Positions 8,910 through 17,680 of a stretch of DNA of 43,971 bases are shown in pieces. A program made the translations under genes and the position numbers. The notes under the pieces are model-generated. The model was not told the origin of the DNA, ran no database searches, and saw only the letters and a program-made list of their open reading frames with translations. This stretch comes from DATNPH01 sp036703315 (GTDB lineage Bacteria; Cyanobacteriota; Cyanobacteriia; Cyanobacteriales; Coleofasciculaceae), in the NCBI GenBank assembly GCA_036703315.1, contig DATNPH010000181.1, positions 1 through 43,971 on the forward strand, in the 5' to 3' direction. Positions within the stretch are counted from its first letter, which is position 1, and the number at the start of each line of letters is the position of its first letter.

Positions 8910-9238
8910 TGTGGCTACCCAACCATCTCCGCTAAAGAAGAAGACACCTTTTAATTTGACCGTAATTAAAAGAAACAGTTCTGGTTCAACACCAAACCTG
9001 AACACTAATTGCACGATAAGGCGGATTAGAAAACCTCATTTTCACACAATACAGACTGCGAATACCCAAATAGCGTTTGTCTGTCTTACACGGTCAAAGT
9101 GCAAGTTAACTAACTTGGACAAAGTTTTTACCATTGAGCCGTGAGGACAGCTTTCAATTGCATAGGTGGCATTGGCTCAAGAGATATATGCAGATAGAAC
9201 GCATCGAATGAAACACTCACAAGCCTAAAAAATGGTAA

Positions 9239-9634
9239 ATGCTCATGGGTAGCAATAGTAGTAGCGCGTTAGAAGCAGCATTCACAAAGATAAAAACTGC
9301 ATGGGTTGTTGGAGCCGTTGCTGTGGTTGGTCAAATCTTAATCCAAGTGGCTTCCTACGCAAGTTTTGCTGCTTCCGGACTGCCCAACCCAGATCAACTC
9401 TCAGTTTCCTTTCTTATTGTGCTTACTCTTGAATCTATTCTTGTTCTTGCTTTGTGCTATGGCATTTACAAAAGAAACAAGATTTGTGCTAAGGCACTGC
9501 TGATATATTCTGCTGTGACTGCACTTGTTAGCTTGGTGTCCGGTAGACTGCCGCTTGTCGGGATTATACTTGCCTTTGCCGCCTTTCAGGGTATTCAAGG
9601 TATTTCCACCTATCGTCGGTTAACTAGGCAATGA
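9239..9634 (+). CDS. Small four-span membrane protein
   Basis: A 131-residue integral membrane protein with four hydrophobic segments: about 22-45 (AWVVGAVAVVGQILIQVASYASF), 55-75, 84-100 and 105-122. The KRNK loop between segments 2 and 3 is a plausible cytoplasmic positive patch. I do not recognise a family or any catalytic motif, so the function is unknown. Two ATGs lie close together (9239 and 9245) and neither has a clear ribosome site; the second would give MGSNSSSALE and a polar N-terminus. A strong stem-loop follows 47 bases after the stop, which supports a real transcription unit. Confidence 0.6.
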   Translation: MLMGSNSSSALEAAFTKIKTAWVVGAVAVVGQILIQVASYASFAASGLPNPDQLSVSFLIVLTLESILVLALCYGIYKRNKICAKALLIYSAVTALVSLVSGRLPLVGIILAFAAFQGIQGISTYRRLTRQ

Positions 9635-9680
9635 CTTAGATCAAGTAGGTCTGGGATATCCTCCCTTACCGGGTTTCTGC

Positions 9681-9714
9681 GGGAAAACGACAGCTCTAAA
9701 GCGGTCGTTTTCCC
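9681..9714 (+). terminator. Stem-loop terminator after the four-span membrane protein gene
   Basis: Perfect 11-bp arms GGGAAAACGAC (9681-9691) and GTCGTTTTCCC (9704-9714) enclose a short loop. The downstream U-rich tract is weak. The position 47 bases after the stop at 9634 suits transcription termination in either direction. Confidence 0.6.
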
Positions 9715-10004
9715 CAATCTGCCCAATCCTTTTGCTAGTACTTTCCTAAGATGTTAATGATGTACGCAACTAAGATTGCGCCCACCATCTGCATATACGT
9801 TGTTCGTGTGCTGGAGTCGATGACTGCTAGCCCAGTGCAACTGGTCAAGAGAAACAGAAGAAGCCTTATGGCAAAATATGACTACTCTTCACTAAAAATT
9901 CCCAGGTTTTGGCTCTACGTATCACGTTGCCTTCCCTTTTAGGGAATTTCGTGCAGCGAGAGTGAACGATTGTGCTGTTGTCAGGTGAGGGACGGGCTAA
10001 GGTT

Positions 10005-10224
10005 TCAGTCAATTTCATACTGCTGCCAGCTCACATCGCTGGTTGTGAATCTCTCCTCTGGGTCGTCAATCCCTGCGAGTTCTGGATCGTCAATGAGTTC
10101 TTTAAGGCTGCTAACTATTGCTTTTTCTTAGCGCTCACTACTCTGTCACTCTTCTAACGCATCCTCTAGTAGGTCTGTAATCTGCTCTTGCAGATTCTGA
10201 CGATTGTCATCAAGATGTGAACCG
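10005..10224 (-). pseudogene. Remnants of one or two small acidic genes
   Basis: Two minus-strand stretches read like coding sequence but lack good starts. One (about 10146-10224) ends DDNRQNLQEQITDLLEDALEE and stop. The other (10005-10138) could start at GTG (10138) as MSAKKK, but needs a frameshift near a run of A bases to continue into SLKELIDDPELAGIDDPEE and on to its stop at 10005. The acidic, helical composition resembles small antitoxin-like or accessory proteins. I do not recognise a family. The rest of the gap 9715-10317 holds nothing I can support. Confidence 0.3.
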
Positions 10225-10317
10225 TTCGTAAATCTGCGTGACGGCTCAAGCGTTGCACGGCTCGGACATTGCCATTTGTGCAAAATATCTAATTTTTCTA
10301 TCGGACTATCCCCTTGT

Positions 10318-11025
10318 TTAGGGTCTTGGGACTATTGGAGTCGCATAAAGACGAGCTATAGTAACTTGAGCCGTTGCAGATGTAGTGTCGTCACCCATGA
10401 AAAGGAGATTGGGGGTTTTGTACGGATTTGGAAATCCAGCAGGTGCTGTATATCCCGTATATTGTCGCAATGAACCTTTCAAAATGGGATTAGTAGAACC
10501 CGTCGTGAACAACTGATATTGATTGCCTTTGATATACAATATATAGCTCTGCATACCTGCTTGAGTGTTGATAGAGACACCCTCTCCCCGCGTAGCGTTA
10601 GCATTGTAAGCCCAGATCCTATTTGTCCAGAAACCCAGTTCCAATGCAAAGGGTTGTGTTTCACCAGTTAACTGATCACTAACAGCAATAATGCTAAAGC
10701 CTGCGCGATCATCCTTGCTGTGGCTTTCAGATTTAATCTCTACACTGAAGCTAACGTTATATCCTGCGTTGCGATCAAGCTTGAACGGCGTTTGAAAAAA
10801 GTAGCCGGCATAATTTTTGATATTCCCACTATCAAGAACAGTACCCCTCCTTGTAGCCGTTGCGGACGGAGCAGTAGAAGTACGAGTTCTTAGGTACTTC
10901 CATCCCTGCTGATCGGGCGTTTGACTTGGAGTTAGTAAGCCTGTATAGAAAAGTCCAGCATGAACAGAGGCAGCTCCTATAAGCAATGTAAAACTAACGA
11001 TTGTAGCTGGTAGAAGTTTTCTCAT
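10318..11025 (-). CDS. Exported protein with a possible lectin-like beta-sandwich domain
   Basis: This 235-residue protein has a clear signal peptide (MRKLLPATIVSFTLLIGAASVHAG, cleavage near residue 23). The mature part alternates short beta-strand-like segments, including FKLDRNAGYNVSFSVEI, DRAGFSIIAVSDQ, PFALELGFWTNRIWAYN and YILYIKGNQYQLF. That pattern resembles concanavalin-like or choice-of-anchor beta-sandwich domains of secreted bacterial proteins, but I see no PEP-CTERM tail or LPXTG anchor. The likely location is the periplasm or the outside of the cell. The function is unknown. It is a single leftward gene; a hairpin-rich spacer separates it from purB. Confidence 0.7.
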   Translation of the reverse strand: MRKLLPATIVSFTLLIGAASVHAGLFYTGLLTPSQTPDQQGWKYLRTRTSTAPSATATRRGTVLDSGNIKNYAGYFFQTPFKLDRNAGYNVSFSVEIKSESHSKDDRAGFSIIAVSDQLTGETQPFALELGFWTNRIWAYNANATRGEGVSINTQAGMQSYILYIKGNQYQLFTTGSTNPILKGSLRQYTGYTAPAGFPNPYKTPNLLFMGDDTTSATAQVTIARLYATPIVPRP

Positions 11026-11196
11026 CCTGGTTATTAACCTTTTATTTTTCTTTAGTGAATTTTAATAATGGAGTAAGTATCTAATGTATTTACTACTCAA
11101 CAGAACTGAATACCGCTGATTCAGTTTATAAGTTTCTAAACTTTTGAGAGTTGAGTTTGTTGAGTCTGCTTAAGCCCAGTTAAACATAAGCTTTAT

Positions 11197-11361
11197 AAAG
11201 GAAGTCTAAACTTCCTTTAAAGTTACAATAAATCTTCTTTAAGCCTAGAACTAATCTTCTAGACCAGTTACTCTTCACCCAACAGAATTTTGAATGTTGA
11301 GTTTTGAGTCTTGAATTGCTTAGAAGTGATACTCCGTAACTTAACTCAAAACTCAAAACTC
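11197..11361. repeat. Hairpin and inverted heptameric repeats between two leftward genes
   Basis: A 9-bp hairpin AAAGGAAGT-ctaa-ACTTCCTTT lies at 11197-11218. An inverted repeat follows: GAGTTTTGAGT (11299-11309) with ACTCAAAACTC twice (11344-11354 and 11351-11361). The second part could act as a stem-loop after purB, whose leftward transcript ends at 11396. No gene is seen in 11026-11395. Confidence 0.5.
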
Positions 11362-11395
11362 TAAGAAAAATCTCTGTTTAATTACACTGAGTTAG

Positions 11396-12691
11396 CTAAA
11401 TTCCCAAGCGTTGATAAACTTCGTCTAAGTGCTTCAAATGCTGCTGTGGGTCAAAACATACTTTAATCTCTTCCGGCGTCAGCTTACTGGTCACACGAGC
11501 ATCTTTAACGATTAGATCATGAAAATTACCCTCAGGTTTATTCCATGCCTCATGAGCGCAAGACTGCACTAGGCTGTAGGCTTCCTCACGGCTCATCCCT
11601 TTTTCCACTAGAGTGAGTAGCACCCGTTGGCTGAACACAACACCGCCGTAAAGATTCATATTTCGCGTCATGTTCTCTGGGTAAACCAGCAAGTTTTTCA
11701 CTAAGTCAGTGATTTCTACCAACATGAAGTGAGTCAAGATGCAGACATCCGGTAAGATGACCCGTTCAACAGCACTGTGAGAGATATCTCGTTCATGCCA
11801 AAGGGCAACATTTTCTAAGGCAGCAACCGCATGACCCCGCAGAATCCGCGCCATGCCTGTTAGTCGTTCGGAACGAATGGGGTTGCGCTTGTGAGGCATT
11901 GCTGAGGAGCCTTTCTGTCCTTTAGAAAAGAATTCTTCAACTTCTAGAACATCTGTTCTTTGGAGGTTGCGAATTTCAACGGCAAAGCGTTCAATTGAAG
12001 CACCTAAAAGCGCCAATTGTTGTACGTAGTCGGCATGGCGATCGCGTGATATGACTTGTGTCGAAGCGGTATCAGGTTGTAGTCCAAGTTTCTGGCAGGC
12101 GATCGCTTCTACTCGTGGCTCAATATTGGCATAGGTTCCCACCGCACCAGAAATCTTGCCAACAGCTATTTGGCGGCCCAGATGCACGAGGCGATCGCGG
12201 TGGCGCAACACTTCCGCCAGCCACCCGGCTAGCTTAAAGCCAAAGGTGATCGGTTCGGCATGAATCCCGTGAGAACGCCCAATCATCACCGTGTGGCGAT
12301 GCTGCTGTGCCTGGTAGCGGATAGCCTGACTCAGCTGCTCTAGGCGCTCCAGAATAAGGTTTAGACTGGCAACTAATTGTAAGGCAAGGGCAGTATCCAG
12401 AACATCTGAACTCGTCAATCCCAAATGGATATAACGACCCGCATCGCCTACATACTCGTTGACATTCGTGAGAAAGGCGATCATGTCGTGACGGACTTCC
12501 GCCTCAATTTCTAGGACTCGCTTGGGGTCAAAATTCGCCTTTGCCTTAATTTGGGCAACTGCTGCCTCTGGAATCTTACCCAGTTCAGCTTGTGCCTCAC
12601 AAACTGCCACTTCAACCTGAAGCCAGGTTTTGAGCTTGTAGGTTTCCGTCCACAATTCGCCCATCTCGGGCAGGGTGTAGCGCTCGATCAA
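11396..12691 (-). CDS. purB: Adenylosuccinate lyase
   Basis: PurB acts twice in purine synthesis, cleaving SAICAR to AICAR and adenylosuccinate to AMP, both with release of fumarate; it is a cytoplasmic homotetramer. The fumarase/aspartase-superfamily signature SSAMPHKRNPIRSE (around residue 260) is intact, as are the TSSDVLDTA region near residue 90 and the SHGIHAEPITFG segment with the catalytic His near residue 140. The frame opens at a TTG at 12712. A second TTG at 12691 gives the usual family start (IERYTLPEMG) and 431 residues, so I prefer it. No ATG is available in frame, so a TTG start is needed either way. Confidence 0.95.
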   Translation of the reverse strand: MIERYTLPEMGELWTETYKLKTWLQVEVAVCEAQAELGKIPEAAVAQIKAKANFDPKRVLEIEAEVRHDMIAFLTNVNEYVGDAGRYIHLGLTSSDVLDTALALQLVASLNLILERLEQLSQAIRYQAQQHRHTVMIGRSHGIHAEPITFGFKLAGWLAEVLRHRDRLVHLGRQIAVGKISGAVGTYANIEPRVEAIACQKLGLQPDTASTQVISRDRHADYVQQLALLGASIERFAVEIRNLQRTDVLEVEEFFSKGQKGSSAMPHKRNPIRSERLTGMARILRGHAVAALENVALWHERDISHSAVERVILPDVCILTHFMLVEITDLVKNLLVYPENMTRNMNLYGGVVFSQRVLLTLVEKGMSREEAYSLVQSCAHEAWNKPEGNFHDLIVKDARVTSKLTPEEIKVCFDPQQHLKHLDEVYQRLGI

Positions 12692-12712
12692 TGCCTGTTT
12701 CGCAGAATGCAA

Positions 12713-13168
12713 CGGTCATATTGTACAACTGACTGTCAGAGGTGCCTCACCAATGCTCTAGATATTACGAAGTGTTAGGCAAGGTATTAAACTTATCCCT
12801 CTTGCGGTACTTGATGTCTACGTGCTCATGCCGCACTGAGCAATTTATCGATTTGCTTGACTCACCCGTCGAACAAGGTAAAGTTTTCCTATTAGCCGTG
12901 TAAGACGGCTTGCGCGATTGGAATTGTCTGAGTGAGCAACTCTATCTCTATCTAATGATTGTTGCTTTAATTGGGTTAGGTTAACGTAATTTATAGTAAG
13001 TGCACTGTTTTCTGTCCATTTGCTGACTTGGTTAGCGAATTCACCAAACCAGTCAATCGCTACAGTTAACTTTCTGTTCTAAGCTGAGAAATACTCTTAT
13101 GAGTAAAACGTTCTCTTTGAGGAAGGCTTGAGGAAGCCTCCAATAGATGAAAGGCTATAAAACTTGTT
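12713..13168. other. Divergent spacer between purB and the CNNM-like gene
   Basis: About 450 bases with no gene that I can support. It must hold the purB promoter (leftward) and that of the CBS-domain protein (rightward). A small stem AGGCTT-gagg-AAGCCT (13124-13139) lies about 30 bases before the rightward start codon and would fall in its leader. Confidence 0.5.
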
Positions 13169-14521
13169 ATGAGCAGTCCATCCGGTTTGCTGGTTGCTAG
13201 TAGGTTACTAGCCGTCATTGTCTTGGTGCTAGCCAATGGCTTCTTTGTTGCTGCGGAATTTGCTTTGGTCGGTATGCGCCGTAGTCGAGTGGAGCAACTC
13301 CTCGCAGAAGGTCATCCTCGTGCGAAGGCTTTACAACGTGCAGTGAGCAGCTTGGACGCCTATTTGGCAGCTACCCAGCTTGGCATTACGATATCCTCCC
13401 TCGGTTTAGGTTGGGTTGGAGAACCGGCGCTCTCTGTGCTAATCGAGCCACTTTTCCATTGGCTCCCCGTATCTTTGGCGTTGATTAGTTCCCATACCCT
13501 ATCAGGGGTTATTGCTTTCACAATCATCACAGCTCTCCACATCGTCCTGGGAGAATTGGCTCCTAAGAGTTTGGCACTCCAACGGACAGAAGGAACTGCT
13601 ATTGCTGTTGTTAATCCCTTAGAAGTTTTCCTGGCTGTATTCCGCCCAGCTGTCCAAGTTTTGAACAGTTTAGGGAATTTTGTTCTTAGACTCTTAGGGT
13701 TGCAACCAGGAAGTGGTGAAGAACTCCTTCATTCGACTGAAGAGCTAAAGTTCTTAGTTGCTGCTAGCCGTAAAGCGGGGCTGTTGGGGGAAACCGAACA
13801 AGATGTGGTAGGGCGGGTGTTTAGCCTTGGGGATCGACGAGTCAGTGCCTTTATGACACCACGCACTGAGATGGTCTGGCTTGATATTAATGACCCGCTT
13901 CCCCAACTCCGTCGCCAGGTTATCGAAAGTTTCCATTCTTTGTTTCCAGTCGGTCAAGATAGCGTAGATAACATATTGGGTATCGTGCAAGCTAAAGAAT
14001 TTTTAGCCCATAATCTTACTCAACTTGTTGAAGTGCAAGGGATATTGCAGCAACCCTTGTATGTGCCGGAAAGCATGAAAGCTTTGAGAATTCTAGAGTT
14101 ATTTAAGGAATCTGGCACTCATATTGCTTTAGTGGTGGATGAATATGGCGTGACTCAGGGGTTGGTTACGCTCATTGACATTTTAGAAGCGATTGTGGGT
14201 GACATCCCTTCTGTGGAAGAGTTAGCTGATCCTGAGATCGTGCAACGTGAGGATGGGTCTTGGTTGTTAGATGGACTGTTGCCGATCGACGAATTTAAAG
14301 AAATATTTAACCTACGCAGGTTCTTGCCAGGAGAAGGCAGCAACTATCAAACTTTAGGGGGATTTGTCGTCAACCAGCTTGGTCATATCCCTTCTGCTGC
14401 TGAGTATTTTGAGTGGGCTGGAATGCGTTTTGAAGTGGTCGATATGGATGGCAACCGAGTCGATAAAGTGCTGGTTGTGCCTGCACGTACAGATTCTTCT
14501 CATCAGAGAAGCAGCACTTAA
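13169..14521 (+). CDS. CNNM/CorC-type membrane protein with CBS domains
   Basis: This 450-residue protein has the hemolysin C/CNNM layout. The N-terminal DUF21 membrane domain, about residues 1-190, has several hydrophobic helices and the typical NGFFVAAEFALVGMRRSRVEQL and LGELAPKSLALQ segments. It is followed by a paired CBS domain (about 205-335, with FMTPRTEMVWLD and LVVDEYGVTQGLVTLIDILEAIVGDI). A CorC/HlyC C-terminal domain (about 350-435, with DGLLPIDEFKE and TLGGFVVNQLGHIPSAAEYFEW) completes it. Members of this family are implicated in magnesium or cobalt efflux; earlier haemolysin names are misleading. The start ATG follows a short leader hairpin. It is complete. Confidence 0.9.
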   Translation: MSSPSGLLVASRLLAVIVLVLANGFFVAAEFALVGMRRSRVEQLLAEGHPRAKALQRAVSSLDAYLAATQLGITISSLGLGWVGEPALSVLIEPLFHWLPVSLALISSHTLSGVIAFTIITALHIVLGELAPKSLALQRTEGTAIAVVNPLEVFLAVFRPAVQVLNSLGNFVLRLLGLQPGSGEELLHSTEELKFLVAASRKAGLLGETEQDVVGRVFSLGDRRVSAFMTPRTEMVWLDINDPLPQLRRQVIESFHSLFPVGQDSVDNILGIVQAKEFLAHNLTQLVEVQGILQQPLYVPESMKALRILELFKESGTHIALVVDEYGVTQGLVTLIDILEAIVGDIPSVEELADPEIVQREDGSWLLDGLLPIDEFKEIFNLRRFLPGEGSNYQTLGGFVVNQLGHIPSAAEYFEWAGMRFEVVDMDGNRVDKVLVVPARTDSSHQRSST

Positions 14522-14696
14522 TGGCAGCAGCATCTATGCTATTTGGGTTTTACAGGCTAGGTGGTTTGGGAGCCAGGCTCAGGTGTTTGCGATCGCTACC
14601 CCAGTTGGCTAGCCTTCTCAGAAGGTAATATTGAGTCAATGTCATGGATGCGAACTATAGCAATACACTGGCAAAATTAATTAACCCCAACATTGA

Positions 14697-15080
14697 ATGT
14701 TAGATTTTAACGCCCTAATTGAGTTTTCAAGCGCCAACTGTGTTGCCATCTGTGCAGCTTTGGTTCCCGCCAACTTGCTCCTTACCTTGCAGACGATGGT
14801 TTTCACCGGATTACGCCGTCCTCAAGCTCAAGTGCGACAAGTTGCTTTGCTTGCTTGCCTTCCAGCTTTAGTGATGGTACTTCATGTCTTAACCTGGTGG
14901 ATGATTGGCGTGGTGATGGCTCCTACTTACATCCTGTTATGGCTAGCAAGTATTTGCCTTGGCATCAACGTCTGGGCGATCGCTCATCCCCAAAGTCTGG
15001 CTGGCTTACTTAGAGCTTCTTGGTCATGGGTCAGAGGGTTGAAGGTTAGAAGGTTGAATCTTGTAAGGTTTGGAAGATAA
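14697..15080 (+). CDS. Small membrane protein of unknown function
   Basis: A 127-residue protein with three hydrophobic stretches at about 11-36, 45-72 and 75-98 (NCVAICAALVPANLLLTL, LACLPALVMVLHVLTWWMIG, YILLWLASICLGINVWAIA), so probably an inner-membrane protein. The C-terminal tail (WSWVRGLKVRRLNLVRFG) is coded by GGTTGAAGGTTAGAAGGTT-type repeat sequence like that seen near position 136, so the original stop may have been replaced when a repeat expanded into the gene. I do not recognise a family. It is 175 bases after the CBS-domain gene, in the same direction. Confidence 0.6.
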   Translation: MLDFNALIEFSSANCVAICAALVPANLLLTLQTMVFTGLRRPQAQVRQVALLACLPALVMVLHVLTWWMIGVVMAPTYILLWLASICLGINVWAIAHPQSLAGLLRASWSWVRGLKVRRLNLVRFGR

Positions 15081-15090
15081 TCTTCAACCT
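15051..15090. terminator. Inverted repeat at the end of the small membrane-protein gene
   Basis: AGGTTGAA (15051-15058) pairs with TTCAACCT (15083-15090) across the stop codon of the rightward gene and close to the convergent comM fragment. It is a repeat-derived stem and only a weak candidate terminator. Confidence 0.35.
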
Positions 15091-15133
15091 GAAACCTGCA
15101 ACTGTTCACGGATTAAGGGCTTAGGACTAACCG

Positions 15134-15757
15134 TCACTGCATTCTATCGATTGTGCGATACTGAATCGCTTCGGCAACATGCTGAGGTTTGAGAGTATCA
15201 TCTCCCGCTAAATCCGCAATGGTACGCCCCACTTTGAGAACGCGATCGCTTGCTCGTGCTGATAACCCTAATTTACGAATGGCTGCTTCTAATAAATTAC
15301 GGGAAGTATCATCTAGCTGACACCATTGACGCAGCTGATTACTCTGCATTTGGGCATTGCAACAAATGGTTGAGTCGGCGTTCTTGAAGCGAGTTCGGGC
15401 GCGATCGCGTGCAGTTTGTACCCGTTCCCGCACGGGTGATGACTCCTCACCAGTCGGCTGTCGTGTGATTTCCTCTGGCTTAAGGCGATTGACTGCCACT
15501 TGTAGGTCAATCCGATCCATCAAAGGTCCAGAAAGCTTCGCCCAATATTGCTCCCGCTGTCGAGGAGAACAGGTGCAGCCTTGAATAGTATCGCCAAAGT
15601 AGCCGCAGGGACAAGGATTGGTACTAGCTACTAGAGTAAACTGAGCTGGGAACATCACCGATTGGCGAGTACGAGAAATGGTGACATACCCATCTTCCAA
15701 CGGCTGACGTAAGAATTCTAAAACATCGCGCTTAAATTCGGTGAGTTCATCAAGAAA
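15134..15757 (-). pseudogene. comM: comM/yifB, 3' part (disconnected by insertion)
   Basis: This is the C-terminal 205 or so residues of a YifB/ComM-type magnesium-chelatase-like AAA+ ATPase, from the Walker B acidic pair onward: DELTEFKRDVLEFLRQPLEDG, then ANPCPCGYFGD and CTCSPRQREQYWAKLSGPLMDRIDLQV, the arginine-finger region, and the C-terminal helix bundle with SARASDRVLKVGRTIADLAG. The 5' part lies 26 kb away (42130-43053, same strand). The frame continues upstream into the inserted element to an ATG at 15814, which would give a 226-residue hybrid, but this lacks Walker A and cannot be an active ATPase. ComM is a branch-migration helicase that helps integrate DNA taken up by natural transformation, so its loss may lower transformation. 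Confidence 0.93.
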
Positions 15758-15766
15758 TTTTATATA
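15752..15766. other. Left attachment site of the element (core plus terminal repeat)
   Basis: Core AAGAAA (15752-15757) is followed inward by TTTTATATA (15758-15766). The same core occurs at 42130-42135, preceded by the inverted TATATAAAA. Deleting from one core copy to the other restores the comM frame exactly (Gly-Val-Leu-Phe-Leu-Asp-Glu-Leu). A further CTTGTAGT (15785-15792) has an inverted counterpart near the right end (42071-42078). Confidence 0.85.
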
Positions 15767-16094
15767 GCTTTTTTTTATAAGTCCCTTGTAGTCTTGATTT
15801 GCATCGCGTAGCATTCAAATAAACGATAGCTGTCCTGGAGAACTTTTGAATTTGCGAGTACTTAAGTTCCACCAGCCAGTTTATAAAACTTAACTACTTT
15901 ACAAATACGTGATAGTATGACAAATAAACATAAATTAAATAATCACCATATAATTGCTTTTCTGTCAAGGTGTAAGTACTAGTAAATTTGTTGTTAGCAA
16001 CAACTGACAAAGCCAAGACTTCTCGAAACGGAACCCCTCAGTCACATCTTGGTCATTTGATGGAGTTTTAGCTAACTCATACAAAGCGATCACA

Positions 16095-16217
16095 ACTGGG
16101 AACCGCTTCGCTAGATTGGGCGGGTCTTGGCACTCCCTACAACAATTCAGGTGAGTCATGACAATTCATCAAAGGGAGCGCCAAGCCCTCCGCTGTCGCC
16201 GCCCAATCTTTCCCAGT
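16095..16217. repeat. Nested 123-bp palindromic element near the left end
   Basis: Three nested inverted pairs share one centre: ACTGGGAA/TTCCCAGT (16095-16102, 16210-16217), AGATTGGGCGG/CCGCCCAATCT (16113-16123, 16199-16209), and an inner CTTGGC-CTCCCT/AGGGAG-GCCAAG pair with one mismatch. It lies in the gene-free left 780 bp of the element. It could be a MITE, a structured RNA or a recombination or regulatory site. I see no gene that I would defend in 15815-16536. Confidence 0.55.
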
Positions 16218-16481
16218 TACTAGTTACTGGTTGAGGCAAGGGTTAGATGCCTTGATGTAACAGCCCAACCTTCGCGTCAAGCGAACATTCCTACTCCATT
16301 AAGAAAGCGCTGTGTAGGATTCAATCTAAGGGGGGTCAATTAGAATTGGATAGATCAGCATCTTCGCCCACTTCGCGATCGCTCCCTACAGCAGTCTCTA
16401 AAATTAGCTCTCCTACCCCTCAAGTGCTTGCGCGATCGCCTTGGTGTAATGTCCAACCTTGTGTAGAAGTTTCTGGCATAA

Positions 16482-16511
16482 ATGACGTGTCTAAGCGTTT
16501 AAACACGTCAT
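16482..16511 (-). terminator. Stem-loop after the pentapeptide-nuclease gene
   Basis: Perfect 9-bp arms ATGACGTGT (16482-16490) and ACACGTCAT (16503-16511) lie 26 bases past the stop of the leftward gene, with a short T-rich tail on the minus strand. Confidence 0.55.
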
Positions 16512-16536
16512 CAGTAAGCATCAACCCAAACTGTTG

Positions 16537-17571
16537 CTAAATGTTGATTAAGTCGAGCAACTCGCTAACTACGGCATGTGGGTCGTGTTCACATAAAGAA
16601 GCATCAAACCGATGTACCCTCACACCGCTATGTTCAAACAGTCGTTCCCGTTCGTGTTCTTTTGCCCGTTTCTGAGGCAAGTGCCAATAACCATCGACTT
16701 CCAAAACGGCACATTTGAAACCCCAGCGAGTCGGACAACAAACTAAAAAATCCACCTCAAAGCTTTTGTGGTAATTACCCAAACGAGCCAAGCTATTTGG
16801 GAAGTAGAGAAGTCCTCGTTCCTCTAATGCTTGTGCCAGTTTGATTTCAGATTGGGAACGGAAACGCATGCCTTGCCAGTTTGATATTTTCTGGTTGTTG
16901 TAGACTTTCTGGCAATGATTGAGTCCACCAGAGAGAATTGTATTCTCTAAACAAGCACCGCTAAGATTTGTATTTTTCAACTCGCAATGCGCCAGATTAG
17001 CATAACTCAGGTCGGCGTTGCTCAAATCCGCTTCTTCCAATTCGGTATAAGCTAAATTGGCTCCTTTGAGAATAGCACCTCGTAAACAAGCACCCGTTAA
17101 ATTCGTTTCCAGAAGGCTAGCACCTTCTAAATTAGCCCCTGTCAAATTCGCTTCGGCTAGTGTGCTGTAATTCAAGATCGAGCCACTCAAACAAGCCTGA
17201 GTCAGTTGAGCCTTCCGCAAGTCAGCATTTCTCACATCAGCCTGTTCTAAATTGGCACACTCCAGTCGGCTTCTAACTAGACAGGCGTATTGCAGGTTAG
17301 CCTTCTCAAAGTTGACAGCACTTAAGTTAGCACCTTGGAAGTTGGTGTTTCTGAGTTGGGCACCCGCTAGTTGTGAGTGGCTCAAATCTCTCCCCTTGAA
17401 GTTAGCTCCACTCAAGTCAGCTCCCGGTAAATTGAGTTGTGATAAACCGATTCTTTCCGAGTGGGCTTCAAGTTGGTTGGTGTGAGGATTAATAATCTCC
17501 TGGTCTTGGCTAGAGGTGTTGGTCGGCGTCTGTTTGTTCATAGGGAATGCTGGAGAGGAGTGTAGAGTCAT
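16537..17571 (-). CDS. Pentapeptide-repeat protein fused to a PD-(D/E)XK-like nuclease domain
   Basis: This 344-residue protein has two parts. Residues about 43-215 are some 30 pentapeptide repeats of the A(D/N)LXX kind (ADLSGANFKG, ANLEGASLLE, ADLSNADLSY), which fold into a right-handed beta-helix. Residues about 235-344 look like a DUF559/Vsr-like endonuclease fold: RSQSEIKLAQALEERG (acidic Glu), KSFEVDFLVC (Asp), then CAVLEVDGYWH with an acidic core, and a C-terminal VRVHRFDASLC. Pentapeptide proteins can mimic DNA or act as protein scaffolds, so a DNA-related role is plausible but inferred. Starts at 17571 or 17541 are both possible. A stem-loop follows the stop. The neighbours are regulatory-looking genes. 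Confidence 0.75.
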   Translation of the reverse strand: MTLHSSPAFPMNKQTPTNTSSQDQEIINPHTNQLEAHSERIGLSQLNLPGADLSGANFKGRDLSHSQLAGAQLRNTNFQGANLSAVNFEKANLQYACLVRSRLECANLEQADVRNADLRKAQLTQACLSGSILNYSTLAEANLTGANLEGASLLETNLTGACLRGAILKGANLAYTELEEADLSNADLSYANLAHCELKNTNLSGACLENTILSGGLNHCQKVYNNQKISNWQGMRFRSQSEIKLAQALEERGLLYFPNSLARLGNYHKSFEVDFLVCCPTRWGFKCAVLEVDGYWHLPQKRAKEHERERLFEHSGVRVHRFDASLCEHDPHAVVSELLDLINI

Positions 17572-17680
17572 TCAAAAAACAAAGCCACCCTATCAAGTGG
17601 GTGGCTGGCAAATCCATATCGCCGTTGTATTGAGATTTCACTCAACTTATGTCAAGAAGGCAGTCCCAATGAAAAGTTAG

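Noticed and set aside
8911..9144. 77-codon plus-strand frame
   Set aside because: The translation looks like random sequence (Asn/Thr/Lys-rich, no domain) and starts inside the hairpin region with no ribosome site.
9751..10157. Two plus-strand frames of about 60 codons
   Set aside because: No ribosome sites and no protein-like pattern; the opposite strand gives better coding-like remnants in part of the region.
15965..16159. 64-codon minus-strand frame at the left end of the element
   Set aside because: It runs through part of the nested palindrome and shows no domain; not strong enough to call a gene.
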